Positions 1 to 9,195 are shown, numbered from the stretch's first letter. The stretch is 47,142 bases of DNA from Candidatus Gastranaerophilales bacterium (GCA_947589525.1 CANQAW010000001.1:1-47142); one strand, 5' to 3'. The notes: generated from the letters alone by a model not told the origin. Numbers and translations are program-made.

Positions 1-1733
1 TGTGATAAAGTCTTCTCGACATTATATATGGGTACTATTACAGACAATTTTTTTCTGTACCAAGAAGGAAAGATATTTACATAATTATTATGTCTAGAAT
101 CTATAGCATGTTTTACTTTTGACATATTATCAATATCTTCATAAGATGGAAAATCTGCAAATAAATTAATCCATTTTTCGACAATACTATTATCCATATA
201 TACATTTTTATTACCAAAAATTGAATTCATATCTCTTGAAAAATTAACAATTCCAGCACTTATATATGGATATATTTCAATACGTTTCTGTTCTTCAGTA
301 GAAATATTTTTGTGTATTGCTTCGTTATTCAAAATATTTTCGATTGGAGGTTCAGGAGCTGTCATAAGTAGCTCCATAAAATTCCAATCTCTAAAATAAG
401 CTTTTTCCTTTGAATCTTCTTTAAAAAAAGCAGAATAAGATAATTTTTTATCTTTAGATGTTTGCCAATAGTATCCTTTAATTTTTTTTCCTAATCCACA
501 ATTTATAAGTTTTTGAGCTGAAAATTCCCGACTAAATGTATCAACAGTACAAGTAACATCAGTGTTTATTTTTTTTATTGATAAGTAATTTTTGTATTGT
601 TCTATTTCAATCTTAGCGAATTCCCTTATTTCATTTTCATATTTATTAAATAAATTTACTGCTTCTTCAAGATTACAAAAATCTGAAAATTCTTTTTTTA
701 AATTCTCGGATTTATCTTTATAATAGTTTAAAATTATTTTTAATTTATCTAATTGATTATCAAAATCCAAGGTGCATATTAAATTTAAAAATCTTGGAGC
801 ATATATATAATGAGTTGAGATATTATTACCAAAAGTATCAAAAACTTTTTTTAAACTATAGCCGTCTCTTGCGACAAACATAATATCATTTATACCATCT
901 TGTTTAACTTGTTCTTCTAACCATTTCATATAAGAATAGCAAGTTATTCCACCATATTCATATCCGACTTTTTCCCAATAATTTTTATTGTAATCACTTT
1001 TTATAGCATTGATTGCCAACACACCTACTAATATTGATTTTTGCAAATTATCAATAAAATTAGAAATTGGCTTATGTTTATTATTCTGCAAATATTTTTC
1101 AACAACTTTTGGATAATGATAAGCGGTAATTCCTATATCACTTGCCTTTATAACATCAGAGTCATAGTTATCACCAATATGTAAAATTTCATTTGGGGAA
1201 ATATTTAACTCATCTATTAAGTGATTATATAAATCCCCGGTCCATTTTGTTAATTTTACATCACTAGATAAATACAGTTCTGTAAAACCTACATAACCTT
1301 TTTTATTTAGAACATTTAACAAGAACTCCTTAGACAAATACATATCAGAGGTTATTATTATTTTTTTATTGCAACTTTTAGCATATTCAAAAACCTCTTT
1401 TATTTCAGGATTAACTTGTAAAACTTGATATTCTAATTCAAGTTCTTTGTTTTTCAAATACTTAAAGCGAAAATCAATATTATCATATATATCATCAAAA
1501 GTTATATCTTCGTAACTTGACAATTCTCTTGCAATTTTCTCGGCTTTAATTCTGGCATTTGCAAAACCACTTAAATTTTCTAATTTTTCTAAATGTTCAA
1601 ATAAATCCGTAGGTTTTACATAAGGTCTCAAAAGTAAAGTGTCAAATATATCAAATGAGATTACATCATGTTTTAAAATCATTTGCTTTAAGCTATTTAT
1701 ATTAGTATCAAGATTAATATTTTCTATTTTCAT
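1..1733 (-). CDS. HAD-hydrolase / glycosyltransferase fusion protein, 3' end cut by window edge
   Basis: About 577 residues are readable with no stop before the window edge. The N-terminus carries a HAD-superfamily hydrolase domain: nucleophile motif FDIFDT at residues 27-32, the threonine/serine motif IIITSDMY, and the acidic motif HIGDNYDSD. The middle (about 200-560) resembles the uncharacterised region that follows such HAD domains in polysaccharide loci. The last residues read KLSVIVPIYNVEKTLS, the exact opening of a family 2 glycosyltransferase, so a GT2 domain follows outside the window. The ATG at 1731-1733 overlaps the stop of the upstream glycosyltransferase gene (TAATG), so translation is probably coupled. 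It is the most downstream member of the glycan operon seen here. The substrate of the HAD part is unknown. Confidence 0.85.
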   Translation of the reverse strand, partial: MKIENINLDTNINSLKQMILKHDVISFDIFDTLLLRPYVKPTDLFEHLEKLENLSGFANARIKAEKIARELSSYEDITFDDIYDNIDFRFKYLKNKELELEYQVLQVNPEIKEVFEYAKSCNKKIIITSDMYLSKEFLLNVLNKKGYVGFTELYLSSDVKLTKWTGDLYNHLIDELNISPNEILHIGDNYDSDVIKASDIGITAYHYPKVVEKYLQNNKHKPISNFIDNLQKSILVGVLAINAIKSDYNKNYWEKVGYEYGGITCYSYMKWLEEQVKQDGINDIMFVARDGYSLKKVFDTFGNNISTHYIYAPRFLNLICTLDFDNQLDKLKIILNYYKDKSENLKKEFSDFCNLEEAVNLFNKYENEIREFAKIEIEQYKNYLSIKKINTDVTCTVDTFSREFSAQKLINCGLGKKIKGYYWQTSKDKKLSYSAFFKEDSKEKAYFRDWNFMELLMTAPEPPIENILNNEAIHKNISTEEQKRIEIYPYISAGIVNFSRDMNSIFGNKNVYMDNSIVEKWINLFADFPSYEDIDNMSKVKHAIDSRHNNYVNIFPSWYRKKLSVIVPIYNVEKTLS

Positions 1734-2743
1734 TATTTTTTCCTCTTAATGTTAAATTTTATTCCGAAAATGCAGATAGTTTTATGCTTTTTATCCGCAG
1801 AATTTTTAATCGAAAATATTTTTTCTATTAAAGTATAATTTTGTTTAATAAGTATTTCTTCTTTAAGAGAATTTAACTTGTTTAAATAGTCAATTTTTAG
1901 TAATTCAACTTTGTATTTATCTTCTACAGGAACCATTTCTTTAGTTCGATTACTATAGCTTTCTAATAAATATTGTAAATTTCCATAATTATTTAAAAAT
2001 AGAAATTCATTTGAATATAATGAAAGCATCAAATTATACCAGTTATACATATGCGAAATACCACTATCAAAAGATTTATTGGACGTAGCTACCTCCATAA
2101 TAGAAGTTGGTCTTAATCTGTAATGATGATAAATTTCATTATCAAAATAAGCTTTATTTGATACAAAGAAGAAATACCACATAAAATAAATGTCTTCATA
2201 CAATAAGCCTTCGATAAACTTAATATTGTTTTGTTTAATAACCGAAGTTTTAAAAATTTTATTCCAAACATGAATATTAGTGTTAAAACCTATGTCAAAA
2301 TTGAGATTAAATAATCCATCTCGTTTTATGCTTATATAGTTATCAATTCCGTCTAATGATTGTATACATTTGTCTTCACAGAATGCTTTTGAACCAAAAC
2401 AAAAATAATCTATCTCAAAATTATTAAATATATTTATAGCATATTCAAATAATGTAGATTCAATATAGTCATCACTATCCAAAAAGTATACATAAGGTGC
2501 CGTAACATATTTTAAACCGGTATTTCTTGCCGCTGCCAATCCTTTGTTCTCTTGGGATATAACTTTTATACGACTATCTTTTTGCTCATACTCGTTCAAA
2601 ATCTCTAAAGAACCATCCATTGAACCATCATTTACACAGATAATCTCGATATCGTTTATCGTTTGATTAATCACGCTATCCAGACATTTTTTCAGGTATT
2701 TTACAGTATTATAAACCGGAATAATTACGCTAATTTTAGACAC
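1733..2743 (-). CDS. family 2 glycosyltransferase
   Basis: This 336-residue protein has a GT-A type family 2 glycosyltransferase domain. It opens with SKISVIIPVYN, followed by ENKGLAAARNTGL and the nucleotide-sugar/metal motif FLDSDDYI near residue 90. The C-terminal 120 residues are helical, and the last residues (KTICIFGIKFNIKRKK) form a basic tail also seen, in related form, at the end of the next gene upstream. It should add one sugar to a lipid-linked or growing surface polysaccharide at the cytoplasmic membrane. Its start overlaps the end of the upstream glycosyltransferase by 8 bases, and its stop overlaps the start of the HAD fusion gene. Donor and acceptor cannot be read from the sequence. 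Confidence 0.92.
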   Translation of the reverse strand: MSKISVIIPVYNTVKYLKKCLDSVINQTINDIEIICVNDGSMDGSLEILNEYEQKDSRIKVISQENKGLAAARNTGLKYVTAPYVYFLDSDDYIESTLFEYAINIFNNFEIDYFCFGSKAFCEDKCIQSLDGIDNYISIKRDGLFNLNFDIGFNTNIHVWNKIFKTSVIKQNNIKFIEGLLYEDIYFMWYFFFVSNKAYFDNEIYHHYRLRPTSIMEVATSNKSFDSGISHMYNWYNLMLSLYSNEFLFLNNYGNLQYLLESYSNRTKEMVPVEDKYKVELLKIDYLNKLNSLKEEILIKQNYTLIEKIFSIKNSADKKHKTICIFGIKFNIKRKK

Positions 2744-3839
2744 GAATATTTCTCCTGATTTTCAATTTACAACCTAAAAATGTTATAATTTTATGAGTTT
2801 TTCTTCTGTTATTTTTTAAGGAAAATATATTTTGCAAAAAGGAATTTTTAGGAGAATCACTAAATGCTTCATAAAATTGTTCAAATTTATCATTTAAAAT
2901 TAGGTTAATATAATATTTATCAGTATCACTCATTTGTGTATATTTAAAGGTTTTATCATCTTTTATTTCCCAATAAAGTTGCTTAACTTTATCAAAATAT
3001 TCTCTCCGATATTGACGCTCTATATTAACTAAAAAAGTAAAATTTGCATGAAAAAAATGAGCATACATATACTCTTTAAACAATTCATAATAACCAAATT
3101 GTTTTAATAGTTTTTTAACTTCTCCACATTGATATGCCATTATCATACATTTTTTGCCAAAATGTCCTGTAGAATTCCCCTGATTGGGTTCTAAACGCCA
3201 ATTATATAAATATTCTGGTAATATTGCAATCCGTTTTGCTTTACAGTAATTTTCAACTGCAAAAGGATAATCCTGATACGATGCACCTTGTGTTGCATTA
3301 ATTTTAATATTATTTTCAATCAAAAAACTTTTTTTATATATATTTGACCATATTGATGCATGATAATTCATTAATCCAATCAATTCATCAATTTTACAAG
3401 CTTTATTACATTCTAGAGATTCAATATTTTCAATTTTACTTTTCCATTTTTTAAATTTATTTAGCCTGTATGAATTATAAGTATTGAATCCGCACTTACA
3501 AATATCTGCGTTATAATCTTTAGCTCGATTATATAACTTTTCGTACATTGTCGCGTCAATAAAGTCGTCAGTTTCAACTATGCCGATATATTCGCCCGTT
3601 GCAGCTTCAATTCCCGCATTAACTGCACTACCGTAGCCACCATTTTCTTTATGGATAGGTTTTATGCGACTATCTTTTGTTGCATATTCATCCATCATCA
3701 TACCGCAATTATCGGGTGAACCGTCATCAACAGGTATAATTTCAATATCTTCTAAAGTTTGATTTATTACACTCTCAATACATTGTCTAAAATATTTTTC
3801 TACATTATAAGTAGGCATTATTATTGATACTTTTGGCAT
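2736..3839 (-). CDS. family 2 glycosyltransferase
   Basis: This 367-residue GT2 protein starts PKVSIIMPTYNVEKYFRQC. It has ENGGYGSAVNAGIEAATGEYIGIVETDD, where the usual DSDD is ETDD. The variant GYGSAVNAG is typical of the subgroup that transfers to surface polysaccharide. The C-terminal tail (FSLKNNRRKTHKIITFLGCK) resembles that of the gene downstream. It lies in an unbroken minus-strand operon: the next gene upstream ends directly at its start codon. It is closer in motif spelling to the following 362-residue glycosyltransferase (VEPDD, GYGASMNRG) than to the 336-residue one, which suggests local duplication. Confidence 0.92.
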   Translation of the reverse strand: MPKVSIIMPTYNVEKYFRQCIESVINQTLEDIEIIPVDDGSPDNCGMMMDEYATKDSRIKPIHKENGGYGSAVNAGIEAATGEYIGIVETDDFIDATMYEKLYNRAKDYNADICKCGFNTYNSYRLNKFKKWKSKIENIESLECNKACKIDELIGLMNYHASIWSNIYKKSFLIENNIKINATQGASYQDYPFAVENYCKAKRIAILPEYLYNWRLEPNQGNSTGHFGKKCMIMAYQCGEVKKLLKQFGYYELFKEYMYAHFFHANFTFLVNIERQYRREYFDKVKQLYWEIKDDKTFKYTQMSDTDKYYINLILNDKFEQFYEAFSDSPKNSFLQNIFSLKNNRRKTHKIITFLGCKLKIRRNIRV

Positions 3840-4928
3840 TTACCCTATCTCCATAATTTGTTTTCCAAAAAGAACAATACTAATTCTTGAAGAATTTATC
3901 CTAATGGAAAATTGTTTCTGTCTTTTTTCTATCCTTTGTTGTTTTACTGAAAGATTATCTATATATGCTCTAAATGCTTGTTTATCATTTAAGAGCATTG
4001 ATAATTCTTCCGGTTTAACCTTTTTATAAAAATCTTGTGTAATTTCGTTATTTTGAGAAAATTCTAAAAATTCAGTTTGAAATTTATTTATAAACTCGTC
4101 TCTATATTGTTCATCAATTCTTGCAGCATTCCATTTATAAGCGTTAAATTGTGTTGATAATTTAACAGGATTTGCAATAGCCTTTATTTCAGGGCGTGCA
4201 TTAAAGTATTTTGTTATTTCTGCATATTCATCACAAATACAGTAAACCTTATTTTTTTGTTTTACTGATGAATTTTCATTATCGTTTCTATAATATAAGT
4301 AGCTTTTTTGAGTGAATACAATTCTTTTAGCCGTTGATAATGTTTTGAATGAAAAAGAAGTATCTTGATAACTTGCGCCGGGTGTTTCTAAAAATTTAAT
4401 GTCATTTTCTTCTAAGAATTCTCTTTTATATATTGCACTCCATATTGACGGAATGATTTTTAAAATCATATTATCGTTTTTAATGTTAAAAATTTTGTTA
4501 CATTTATTTTTTGCAATTTTTCCTGCTTTTCTTGCTCTATTTTCTTTGGTTGAATAGTAATAAAAATCTGATTTTACTATATCAGCGTTATTTTTCAGCC
4601 CAATATTATATAAATTATTGAACATTTTTAAATCAGCAAAATCATCTGGCTCAACAATTCCAACATATTCACCTGTGGCTATTTCAAGTCCCCTGTTCAT
4701 AGAAGCACCATAACCTGAATTATCTTTATTTATGACTTTAATTCTCTTGTCTTTAAACCTGTATTCTTGCAGAATTCGAGAGGAATTATCTGTTGAACCG
4801 TCATTTATGCAAATAATTTCAATATCTTTTAATGTTTGGTTTATAAGGCTATCTAAACATTCACGCAAATATTTTTCGACATTATAAATCGGTACTAAAA
4901 TTGAAACTTTGGGTTTAATTGTATTCAT
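3840..4928 (-). CDS. family 2 glycosyltransferase
   Basis: This 362-residue GT2 protein opens NTIKPKVSILVPIYNVEKYLRECLDS in its first 30 residues. It has the motif NSGYGASMNRGLEIATGEY and an acidic VEPDDFAD in place of DSDD. The rest is a helical domain of unknown fold with a short beta end. There is no spacing to its neighbours on either side: RmlA ends at 4929 and the next glycosyltransferase starts at 3839, so the genes are almost certainly co-transcribed. The role is transfer of one sugar during assembly of the cell-surface glycan; the linkage is unknown. Confidence 0.92.
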   Translation of the reverse strand: MNTIKPKVSILVPIYNVEKYLRECLDSLINQTLKDIEIICINDGSTDNSSRILQEYRFKDKRIKVINKDNSGYGASMNRGLEIATGEYVGIVEPDDFADLKMFNNLYNIGLKNNADIVKSDFYYYSTKENRARKAGKIAKNKCNKIFNIKNDNMILKIIPSIWSAIYKREFLEENDIKFLETPGASYQDTSFSFKTLSTAKRIVFTQKSYLYYRNDNENSSVKQKNKVYCICDEYAEITKYFNARPEIKAIANPVKLSTQFNAYKWNAARIDEQYRDEFINKFQTEFLEFSQNNEITQDFYKKVKPEELSMLLNDKQAFRAYIDNLSVKQQRIEKRQKQFSIRINSSRISIVLFGKQIMEIG

Positions 4929-5825
4929 CTATACCAACACTCCCTGTTCCATTTGATATTCTTGGATAATCTCTGATACATAATTATAGTAATTATTTTT
5001 CTTGCCATATTTTAGTATTTGTAATTCCAAATCTTTATCGGAAATCAATTTATGATTCAGTGCAATTTCTTCAAGACAAGCAATTTTTTCGCCTTTATTT
5101 AATTCCATACCTTGAATAAAATTGCTTGCTTGAAGCATAGAATCGTGTGTTCCTGTATCAAGCCAAGTAAAACCTCTGCCTAATATTTCTACATTTAGCA
5201 TACTATTTTCAAGATAAATTTTGTTTAAATCTGTTATTTCAAGTTCACCTCTTGCAGATGGTAATAATTCTTTTGCAAATTTACAAACATTTTTATCGTA
5301 AAAATACAGACCTGTAACTGCATATCTGGATTTTGGCATTATTGGTTTTTCTTCGATCGATACGACTTTTTTATTTCTGTCAAATTCAACAACACCGAAT
5401 CTTTCTGGGTCTTTTACTTTATAACCAAAAACAGTCGCACCGATATTATGTTCTATTGCGTTTTTCATTAAGGTTGAAAAGCCTAATCCATGAAATATAT
5501 TGTCCCCAAGAATAAGTGCAACATCTTCATTCCCAATAAAATCTTCACCTATTAAAAATGCGTCAGCAATTCCTTTTTGAACATATTGAATTTTATATTG
5601 TATGTTAATTCCAAATTTTGAGCCGTCCCCTAATAATTTTTTGAAATTATCAAAATCATCTTCATTTGTTATTATCAGAATGTCTTTTATACCTGCAAGC
5701 ATAAGAGTTGATAACGGATAATAAATCATCGGTTTATCATAAATCGGAAGCAATATTTTGGATATAGGTAATGAAGCAGGATATAATCTTGTGCCTGCCC
5801 CTGCAGCTAAAATTATTCCTTTCAT
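4929..5825 (-). CDS. rmlA: glucose-1-phosphate thymidylyltransferase
   Basis: This 298-residue protein makes dTDP-glucose from dTTP and glucose 1-phosphate, the first step towards dTDP-L-rhamnose and other dTDP-sugars. The nucleotidyltransferase signature GIILAAGAGTRLYPAS is at residues 3-18. It is followed by SKILLPIYDKPMIYYPLSTL, the GLGF/GDNIFHG block, and EEKPIMPKS, all standard for the RmlA/RfbA family and at the usual length. RmlB, RmlC and RmlD are not in the window, so either they are encoded elsewhere or another dTDP-sugar is made. The start overlaps the galE stop by four bases (ATGA). Confidence 0.93.
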   Translation of the reverse strand: MKGIILAAGAGTRLYPASLPISKILLPIYDKPMIYYPLSTLMLAGIKDILIITNEDDFDNFKKLLGDGSKFGINIQYKIQYVQKGIADAFLIGEDFIGNEDVALILGDNIFHGLGFSTLMKNAIEHNIGATVFGYKVKDPERFGVVEFDRNKKVVSIEEKPIMPKSRYAVTGLYFYDKNVCKFAKELLPSARGELEITDLNKIYLENSMLNVEILGRGFTWLDTGTHDSMLQASNFIQGMELNKGEKIACLEEIALNHKLISDKDLELQILKYGKKNNYYNYVSEIIQEYQMEQGVLV

Positions 5826-6832
5826 CTATTTGCCTCCTTTATAGTTTTATCGAGACATTTTTCCCATTCATAAGCTGTTTTAATACTGTCCCTTAAAGTT
5901 TTTTCAGGAGTCCATTTTAAAATTTCTTTTGCTTTTGAATTATCAGCAACAAGTTGAGTAGGATCCCCTTCACGTCTATTTATATTATTTACGGATATTT
6001 TTTGTCCCGTTATTTCTTTACATAATTCAAAAACTTCTTTTACCGTGCATCCTTCTTTTGTTCCTAAATTGAAAAAGTCCGTATTACCACCTTTTAAAAG
6101 ATATTCAAGAGCTAAAATATGTGCTTGTACTAAATCTTCAACATTGACATAATCTCTTACGCAGGTACCATCTTTTGTATCGTAATCCGTTCCGTAAATT
6201 TTAAATGGTTCACCGCCTTGAAACGTTGACTTTAAAATTTTGGGAATTAAATGTGTTTCAGGATCGTGCCATTCACCGATTCTTGTTTTACTGTCAGCAC
6301 CTGCAACATTAAAATATCTAAGTCTGACAGATTTTACATTATATGCCCTGTCATAATCTTCCATTATGCCTTCTATTGCTAATTTTGTTTTACCGTAGGG
6401 ATTTATTGGTTTTTGAGGATGTGTTTCGTCTATTGGTACATATTTAGGTTCCCCATATGTTGCAGCTGTTGAAGAAAAGACAATTTTATTTACATTATTT
6501 CTTCTCATAATATCAAGCAAATTTAATGTTCCTATAACGTTATTTCTGTAATACCTGTCCGGATTTGCAACAGATTCCCCAACCTGAGACAGAGCTGCAA
6601 AATGAATAACAGCATCAATTTTTGAGCAAAAAGCATTGTTTATTTCATTAGGATTTAATAAATTTCCTTTTACAAAATGTAATTTATTTTGCCCTATAGA
6701 AGATAGTTTATTGATTGTTTCAATATGCCCTGTTGAAAGGTTATCAAAAACAACAACCTCATAACCTTTTTCAAGAAGTGCTAAAACGCAATGACTTCCT
6801 ATATATCCTGCACCGCCGGTTACTAAAATCAT
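5822..6832 (-). CDS. galE: UDP-glucose 4-epimerase
   Basis: This 336-residue short-chain dehydrogenase-like epimerase interconverts UDP-glucose and UDP-galactose. The NAD-binding Rossmann motif TGGAGYIGSH is at residues 5-14, the active serine/threonine block is SSTAATYGE, and the catalytic YxxxK is YGKTK near residue 145. The C-terminal half has the substrate-binding RRxGDP-like block (NRREGDPTQLVAD). Length is as expected for bacterial GalE. The UDP-galactose produced is the substrate of the UDP-galactopyranose mutase encoded immediately upstream, with a four-base overlap, so the two act in sequence. Confidence 0.94.
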   Translation of the reverse strand: MILVTGGAGYIGSHCVLALLEKGYEVVVFDNLSTGHIETINKLSSIGQNKLHFVKGNLLNPNEINNAFCSKIDAVIHFAALSQVGESVANPDRYYRNNVIGTLNLLDIMRRNNVNKIVFSSTAATYGEPKYVPIDETHPQKPINPYGKTKLAIEGIMEDYDRAYNVKSVRLRYFNVAGADSKTRIGEWHDPETHLIPKILKSTFQGGEPFKIYGTDYDTKDGTCVRDYVNVEDLVQAHILALEYLLKGGNTDFFNLGTKEGCTVKEVFELCKEITGQKISVNNINRREGDPTQLVADNSKAKEILKWTPEKTLRDSIKTAYEWEKCLDKTIKEANR

Positions 6833-7935
6833 TTACAAACCTCCTCAAAAAGTTCAATTGCTCTTAAAATTGCTTTATCCATGTCGTAATATTTGTAATC
6901 GCCCAATCTACCCAAGAAATAAACATTATCCAATTTCTTCGTTTCTTCCAAATATTTGTTATAAAGCACCGTATTTTCATCTTTTGGAATAGGATAATAT
7001 CTTTCGTTTTTGCCTAACTCAAAAAATTCGGAATACTCTTTTGCAATAACAGTTTTTTCTGACTTATCACCAAGATAGTATTTGTACTCATGAATTCTTG
7101 TGAAATCGTAATTGCAAGGGTAATTTACACATGCATTTGATTGATAATATTCTTTGTTATGAGTTTCAAATTTAAAATTCACGCTTCTATAAGGTAATTG
7201 TCCGAATTTGTAGTTAAAATACTCATCAATAGGTCCTGTATAGAAAATCCTGTCAAATTTACTTGCATCAACATCCTTAAACTCAGTATTTAAACGAACT
7301 TCAATATTTTTATGGTCAAGCATTTTTTCAACGACTTTTGTATAGCCCTCTAATGGAATACCTTGATATTTATCCTGAAAATATCTGTTATCTTTACTTA
7401 AATAAACCGGAACTCGAGCAGTTACAGCTCCATCTACATCTTTTGGTGGTACACCCCATTGTTTTGTTGTATAGTGCAAAAATATTTTTTCATATACATA
7501 ATTCGCAAGATATTTCAAATCGTCGTCATCTTGTTTTTGGAATTCTAAAATCGGAACTTTTGTGTTGTATGCAAAATTATCTAACAATTTTTCTTCAAGA
7601 TTTTTTGCCATAGTTTTTGGGAAAACTTGATAAAGCGTGTTAAAGTTGAATGGGATTTGAGCTTCAATTCCATCCAAATAACCTACAACTTTGTGCATAT
7701 AAGTATTAAAATCAGTAAATTGCTTTAAATATGCCCAAACTTTTTCTGATTTTGTATGGAAAATATGTGAACCATATTTGTGAATCATAATGCCGTTTTC
7801 ATCACGATAGTCAAAACAATTCCCTGCAATATGGTCTTTTTTGTCTATGATAACAACTTCTTCATCAAGTTGTGTAGCTATTAAATTTGCAATTGTAGCA
7901 CCACTAAATCCTGCACCAACCACTAAATTCTTCAT
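6829..7935 (-). CDS. glf: UDP-galactopyranose mutase
   Basis: This 368-residue flavoprotein converts UDP-galactopyranose to UDP-galactofuranose. The FAD-binding motif is GAGFSGATIA at residues 7-16, followed by the family block HIAGNCFDY and HKYGSHIFHT. C-terminal conserved blocks are ARVPVYLSKDNRYFQDKYQG, YTGPIDEYF and FLGRLGDYKYYDMDKAI. With galE downstream and several glycosyltransferases around it, the locus can make galactofuranose-containing polymers, which in bacteria are usually O-antigen, capsule or wall glycan. The start overlaps the stop of the first glycosyltransferase gene by four bases. Confidence 0.95.
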   Translation of the reverse strand: MKNLVVGAGFSGATIANLIATQLDEEVVIIDKKDHIAGNCFDYRDENGIMIHKYGSHIFHTKSEKVWAYLKQFTDFNTYMHKVVGYLDGIEAQIPFNFNTLYQVFPKTMAKNLEEKLLDNFAYNTKVPILEFQKQDDDDLKYLANYVYEKIFLHYTTKQWGVPPKDVDGAVTARVPVYLSKDNRYFQDKYQGIPLEGYTKVVEKMLDHKNIEVRLNTEFKDVDASKFDRIFYTGPIDEYFNYKFGQLPYRSVNFKFETHNKEYYQSNACVNYPCNYDFTRIHEYKYYLGDKSEKTVIAKEYSEFFELGKNERYYPIPKDENTVLYNKYLEETKKLDNVYFLGRLGDYKYYDMDKAILRAIELFEEVCK

Positions 7936-8837
7936 ACTTGCACCTCTTGTATTGGAATCAACCCAAATAGTAAATGTTTTTCTGTATGTAAACTTTCTTT
8001 TATCCTGTATATAGATATTCCAAAAAATTTAAAATCTTTCTTTATAGCCCAAAAATTTTTATCTCTTACATTTACATTGTGTTCTTTCAAAAAACATAAA
8101 ACTTCTTTATTAGCATTATTTTTATCAGTTCTCATTTTTTTTAAATGTTGAACTCTACGATTATTTACTGTAGAATTTGGGTTACTAAAGTAGTAATAAT
8201 TAATATTAGGAACTGTTACAATGCCATTAGCGTAATAAATTGTTTTTAAAGTAAAAATTCTATCTTCACAATAAACATCCTCAGGCCATTTGATATCATG
8301 TTTCAGTAATAAATCTCTCTTATAGATTTTATTTGTAGGGCAAGGATTTTTCCATTGTACATTGATATCAAATTTATCTTGCACAGAAGTATATTCTTTT
8401 TCTTCAGTGATATTTAAACGTTTCTTATTGCAATTTTTCTTAACTCTAACATTTGTTCCAAGAGCAATATCAAAATTATGATTTTTTGCAGTATTATATA
8501 ATTTTTCATAAAAGTCTAAATCAACCCAATCATCTGAATCAACAAAACCAATATATTCACCTGTTGCAATTTTCATGCCTGCATTTCTCGCAGCACCCTG
8601 CTTTTTGTTTTCTTGTTCAATTATTTTTATTCTGGGATCTTTATTAGCAAATTTTCTTACAGTTATCATTGAGTTATCTGTTGAACCGTCATTAACGCAG
8701 ATAATTTCAATATCTTGCAGAGTTTGGTTAACTAAGCTACTCAAACATTTTCCAATATATTTTTCTGTGTTATAAATAGGAACAATAACTGAAACTTTTA
8801 CCACTACTACAAGCCTATCTTGGAGAACTTTCTCCAT
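7932..8837 (-). CDS. family 2 glycosyltransferase, first gene of the visible operon
   Basis: This is a GT2 domain with VSVIVPIYNTEKYIGKCLSS, QGAARNAGMKIATGEY and the classical FVDSDDWVD. The ATG at 8837 gives 301 residues but adds an atypical leader (MEKVLQDRLVVV) and has no good ribosome binding site. A GTG at 8802-8804 would begin MVKVSVIVPIYN like its siblings and lies two bases after the stop of a tiny upstream frame (8807-8923), so it may be the true start. The upstream DNA holds recombination-like repeats and no other gene, so any promoter of this operon must lie there or be supplied by rearrangement. Confidence 0.88.
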   Translation of the reverse strand: MEKVLQDRLVVVVKVSVIVPIYNTEKYIGKCLSSLVNQTLQDIEIICVNDGSTDNSMITVRKFANKDPRIKIIEQENKKQGAARNAGMKIATGEYIGFVDSDDWVDLDFYEKLYNTAKNHNFDIALGTNVRVKKNCNKKRLNITEEKEYTSVQDKFDINVQWKNPCPTNKIYKRDLLLKHDIKWPEDVYCEDRIFTLKTIYYANGIVTVPNINYYYFSNPNSTVNNRRVQHLKKMRTDKNNANKEVLCFLKEHNVNVRDKNFWAIKKDFKFFGISIYRIKESLHTEKHLLFGLIPIQEVQV

Positions 8838-8923
8838 TTATTTCTATCATCACTTCCAAGCAGTTTTTCGATACATTTTAGGTCTTTTGTATTGAAAGCA
8901 CATAACACAAGGCTTTTAGCCAT
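8807..8923 (-). CDS. tiny open frame upstream of the glycan operon (doubtful gene)
   Basis: This 38-residue frame reads MAKSLVLCAFNTKDLKCIEK and ends RKFSKIGL. It stops two bases before the GTG that could start the first glycosyltransferase. It contains the 13-base repeat TAGGTCTTTTGTA (as TACAAAAGACCTA on this strand, encoding part of NTKDLK). The two other copies of the repeat also sit in short frames with a TKDL core, on the opposite strand. It could be a leader peptide, the 3' end of a gene exchanged by recombination, or chance. There is no clear ribosome binding site. Confidence 0.25.
   Translation of the reverse strand: MAKSLVLCAFNTKDLKCIEKLLGSDDRNKWRKFSKIGL
8869..8896 (-). repeat. recombination-like site, copy a (inverted relative to b and c)
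   Basis: On the minus strand this reads TTCAATACAAAAGACCTA followed by AAATGTATCG. It matches copy b at 9022-9049 in inverted orientation over about 28 bases, with a perfect 13-base core at 8879-8891. It is also internally near-palindromic (TTCGATACA facing TTGTATTGAA), the usual form of a tyrosine-recombinase or repressor site. Confidence 0.6.
8894..8918 (+). repeat. putative transposase end site, left copy 1
   Basis: The 25 bases GAAAGCAC-ATAA-CACAAGGCTTTTA match 42696-42720 in inverted orientation at 21 of 25 positions and share AACACAAGGCTTTTA with 9093-9107. Inverted shared sites at the two sides of a Mu-like prophage are what MuA-type transposase binding sites look like. Assignment as a left-end site is inference. 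Confidence 0.5.
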
Positions 8924-9021
8924 AAAATTAAAATAAAATTTAATATTTTGATTACATTTTTTAATATTGATGAATTCCTAATATGTTTGTGTTATGCTTA
9001 TTTCAGAGAATGAGCATTAGG

Positions 9022-9049
9022 TTCGATACAAAAGACCTAAAAATTATCG
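9022..9049 (+). repeat. recombination-like site, copy b
   Basis: Reads TTCGATACAAAAGACCTA then AAAATTATCG; core TACAAAAGACCTA at 9027-9039. It is inverted relative to copy a, enclosing about 125 bases that carry a rightward promoter-like element. The outer half-sites TTCGATA and TATCGGAA form an imperfect dyad. Confidence 0.6.
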
Positions 9050-9092
9050 GAATTTTGAATATCGAAATCCAACTCGCATGTAAATGTCAGTA

Positions 9093-9107
9093 AACACAAG
9101 GCTTTTA
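9093..9107 (+). repeat. putative transposase end site, left copy 2
   Basis: This is an exact second copy of AACACAAGGCTTTTA, 189 bases from copy 1 and in the same orientation. Mu-type ends usually carry two or three transposase binding sites, so a tandem pair fits, but the remaining ten upstream bases are poorly conserved. Confidence 0.45.
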
Positions 9108-9167
9108 TATAAATTAACAAATATATTAAAATCTTTTTGTTTGTGCTATTCTTTAAAAAAAGTGGTT

Positions 9168-9195
9168 TTTAGTACAAAAGACCTATTATGTAATG
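9168..9195 (+). repeat. recombination-like site, copy c
   Basis: Reads TTTAGTACAAAAGACCTA then TTATGTAATG, with the same 13-base core at 9173-9185 in the orientation of copy b. As at copy b, an extended -10-like element (9144-9152) lies about 25-35 bases upstream of the core, so b and c look like two diverged copies of a longer unit. Confidence 0.55.
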
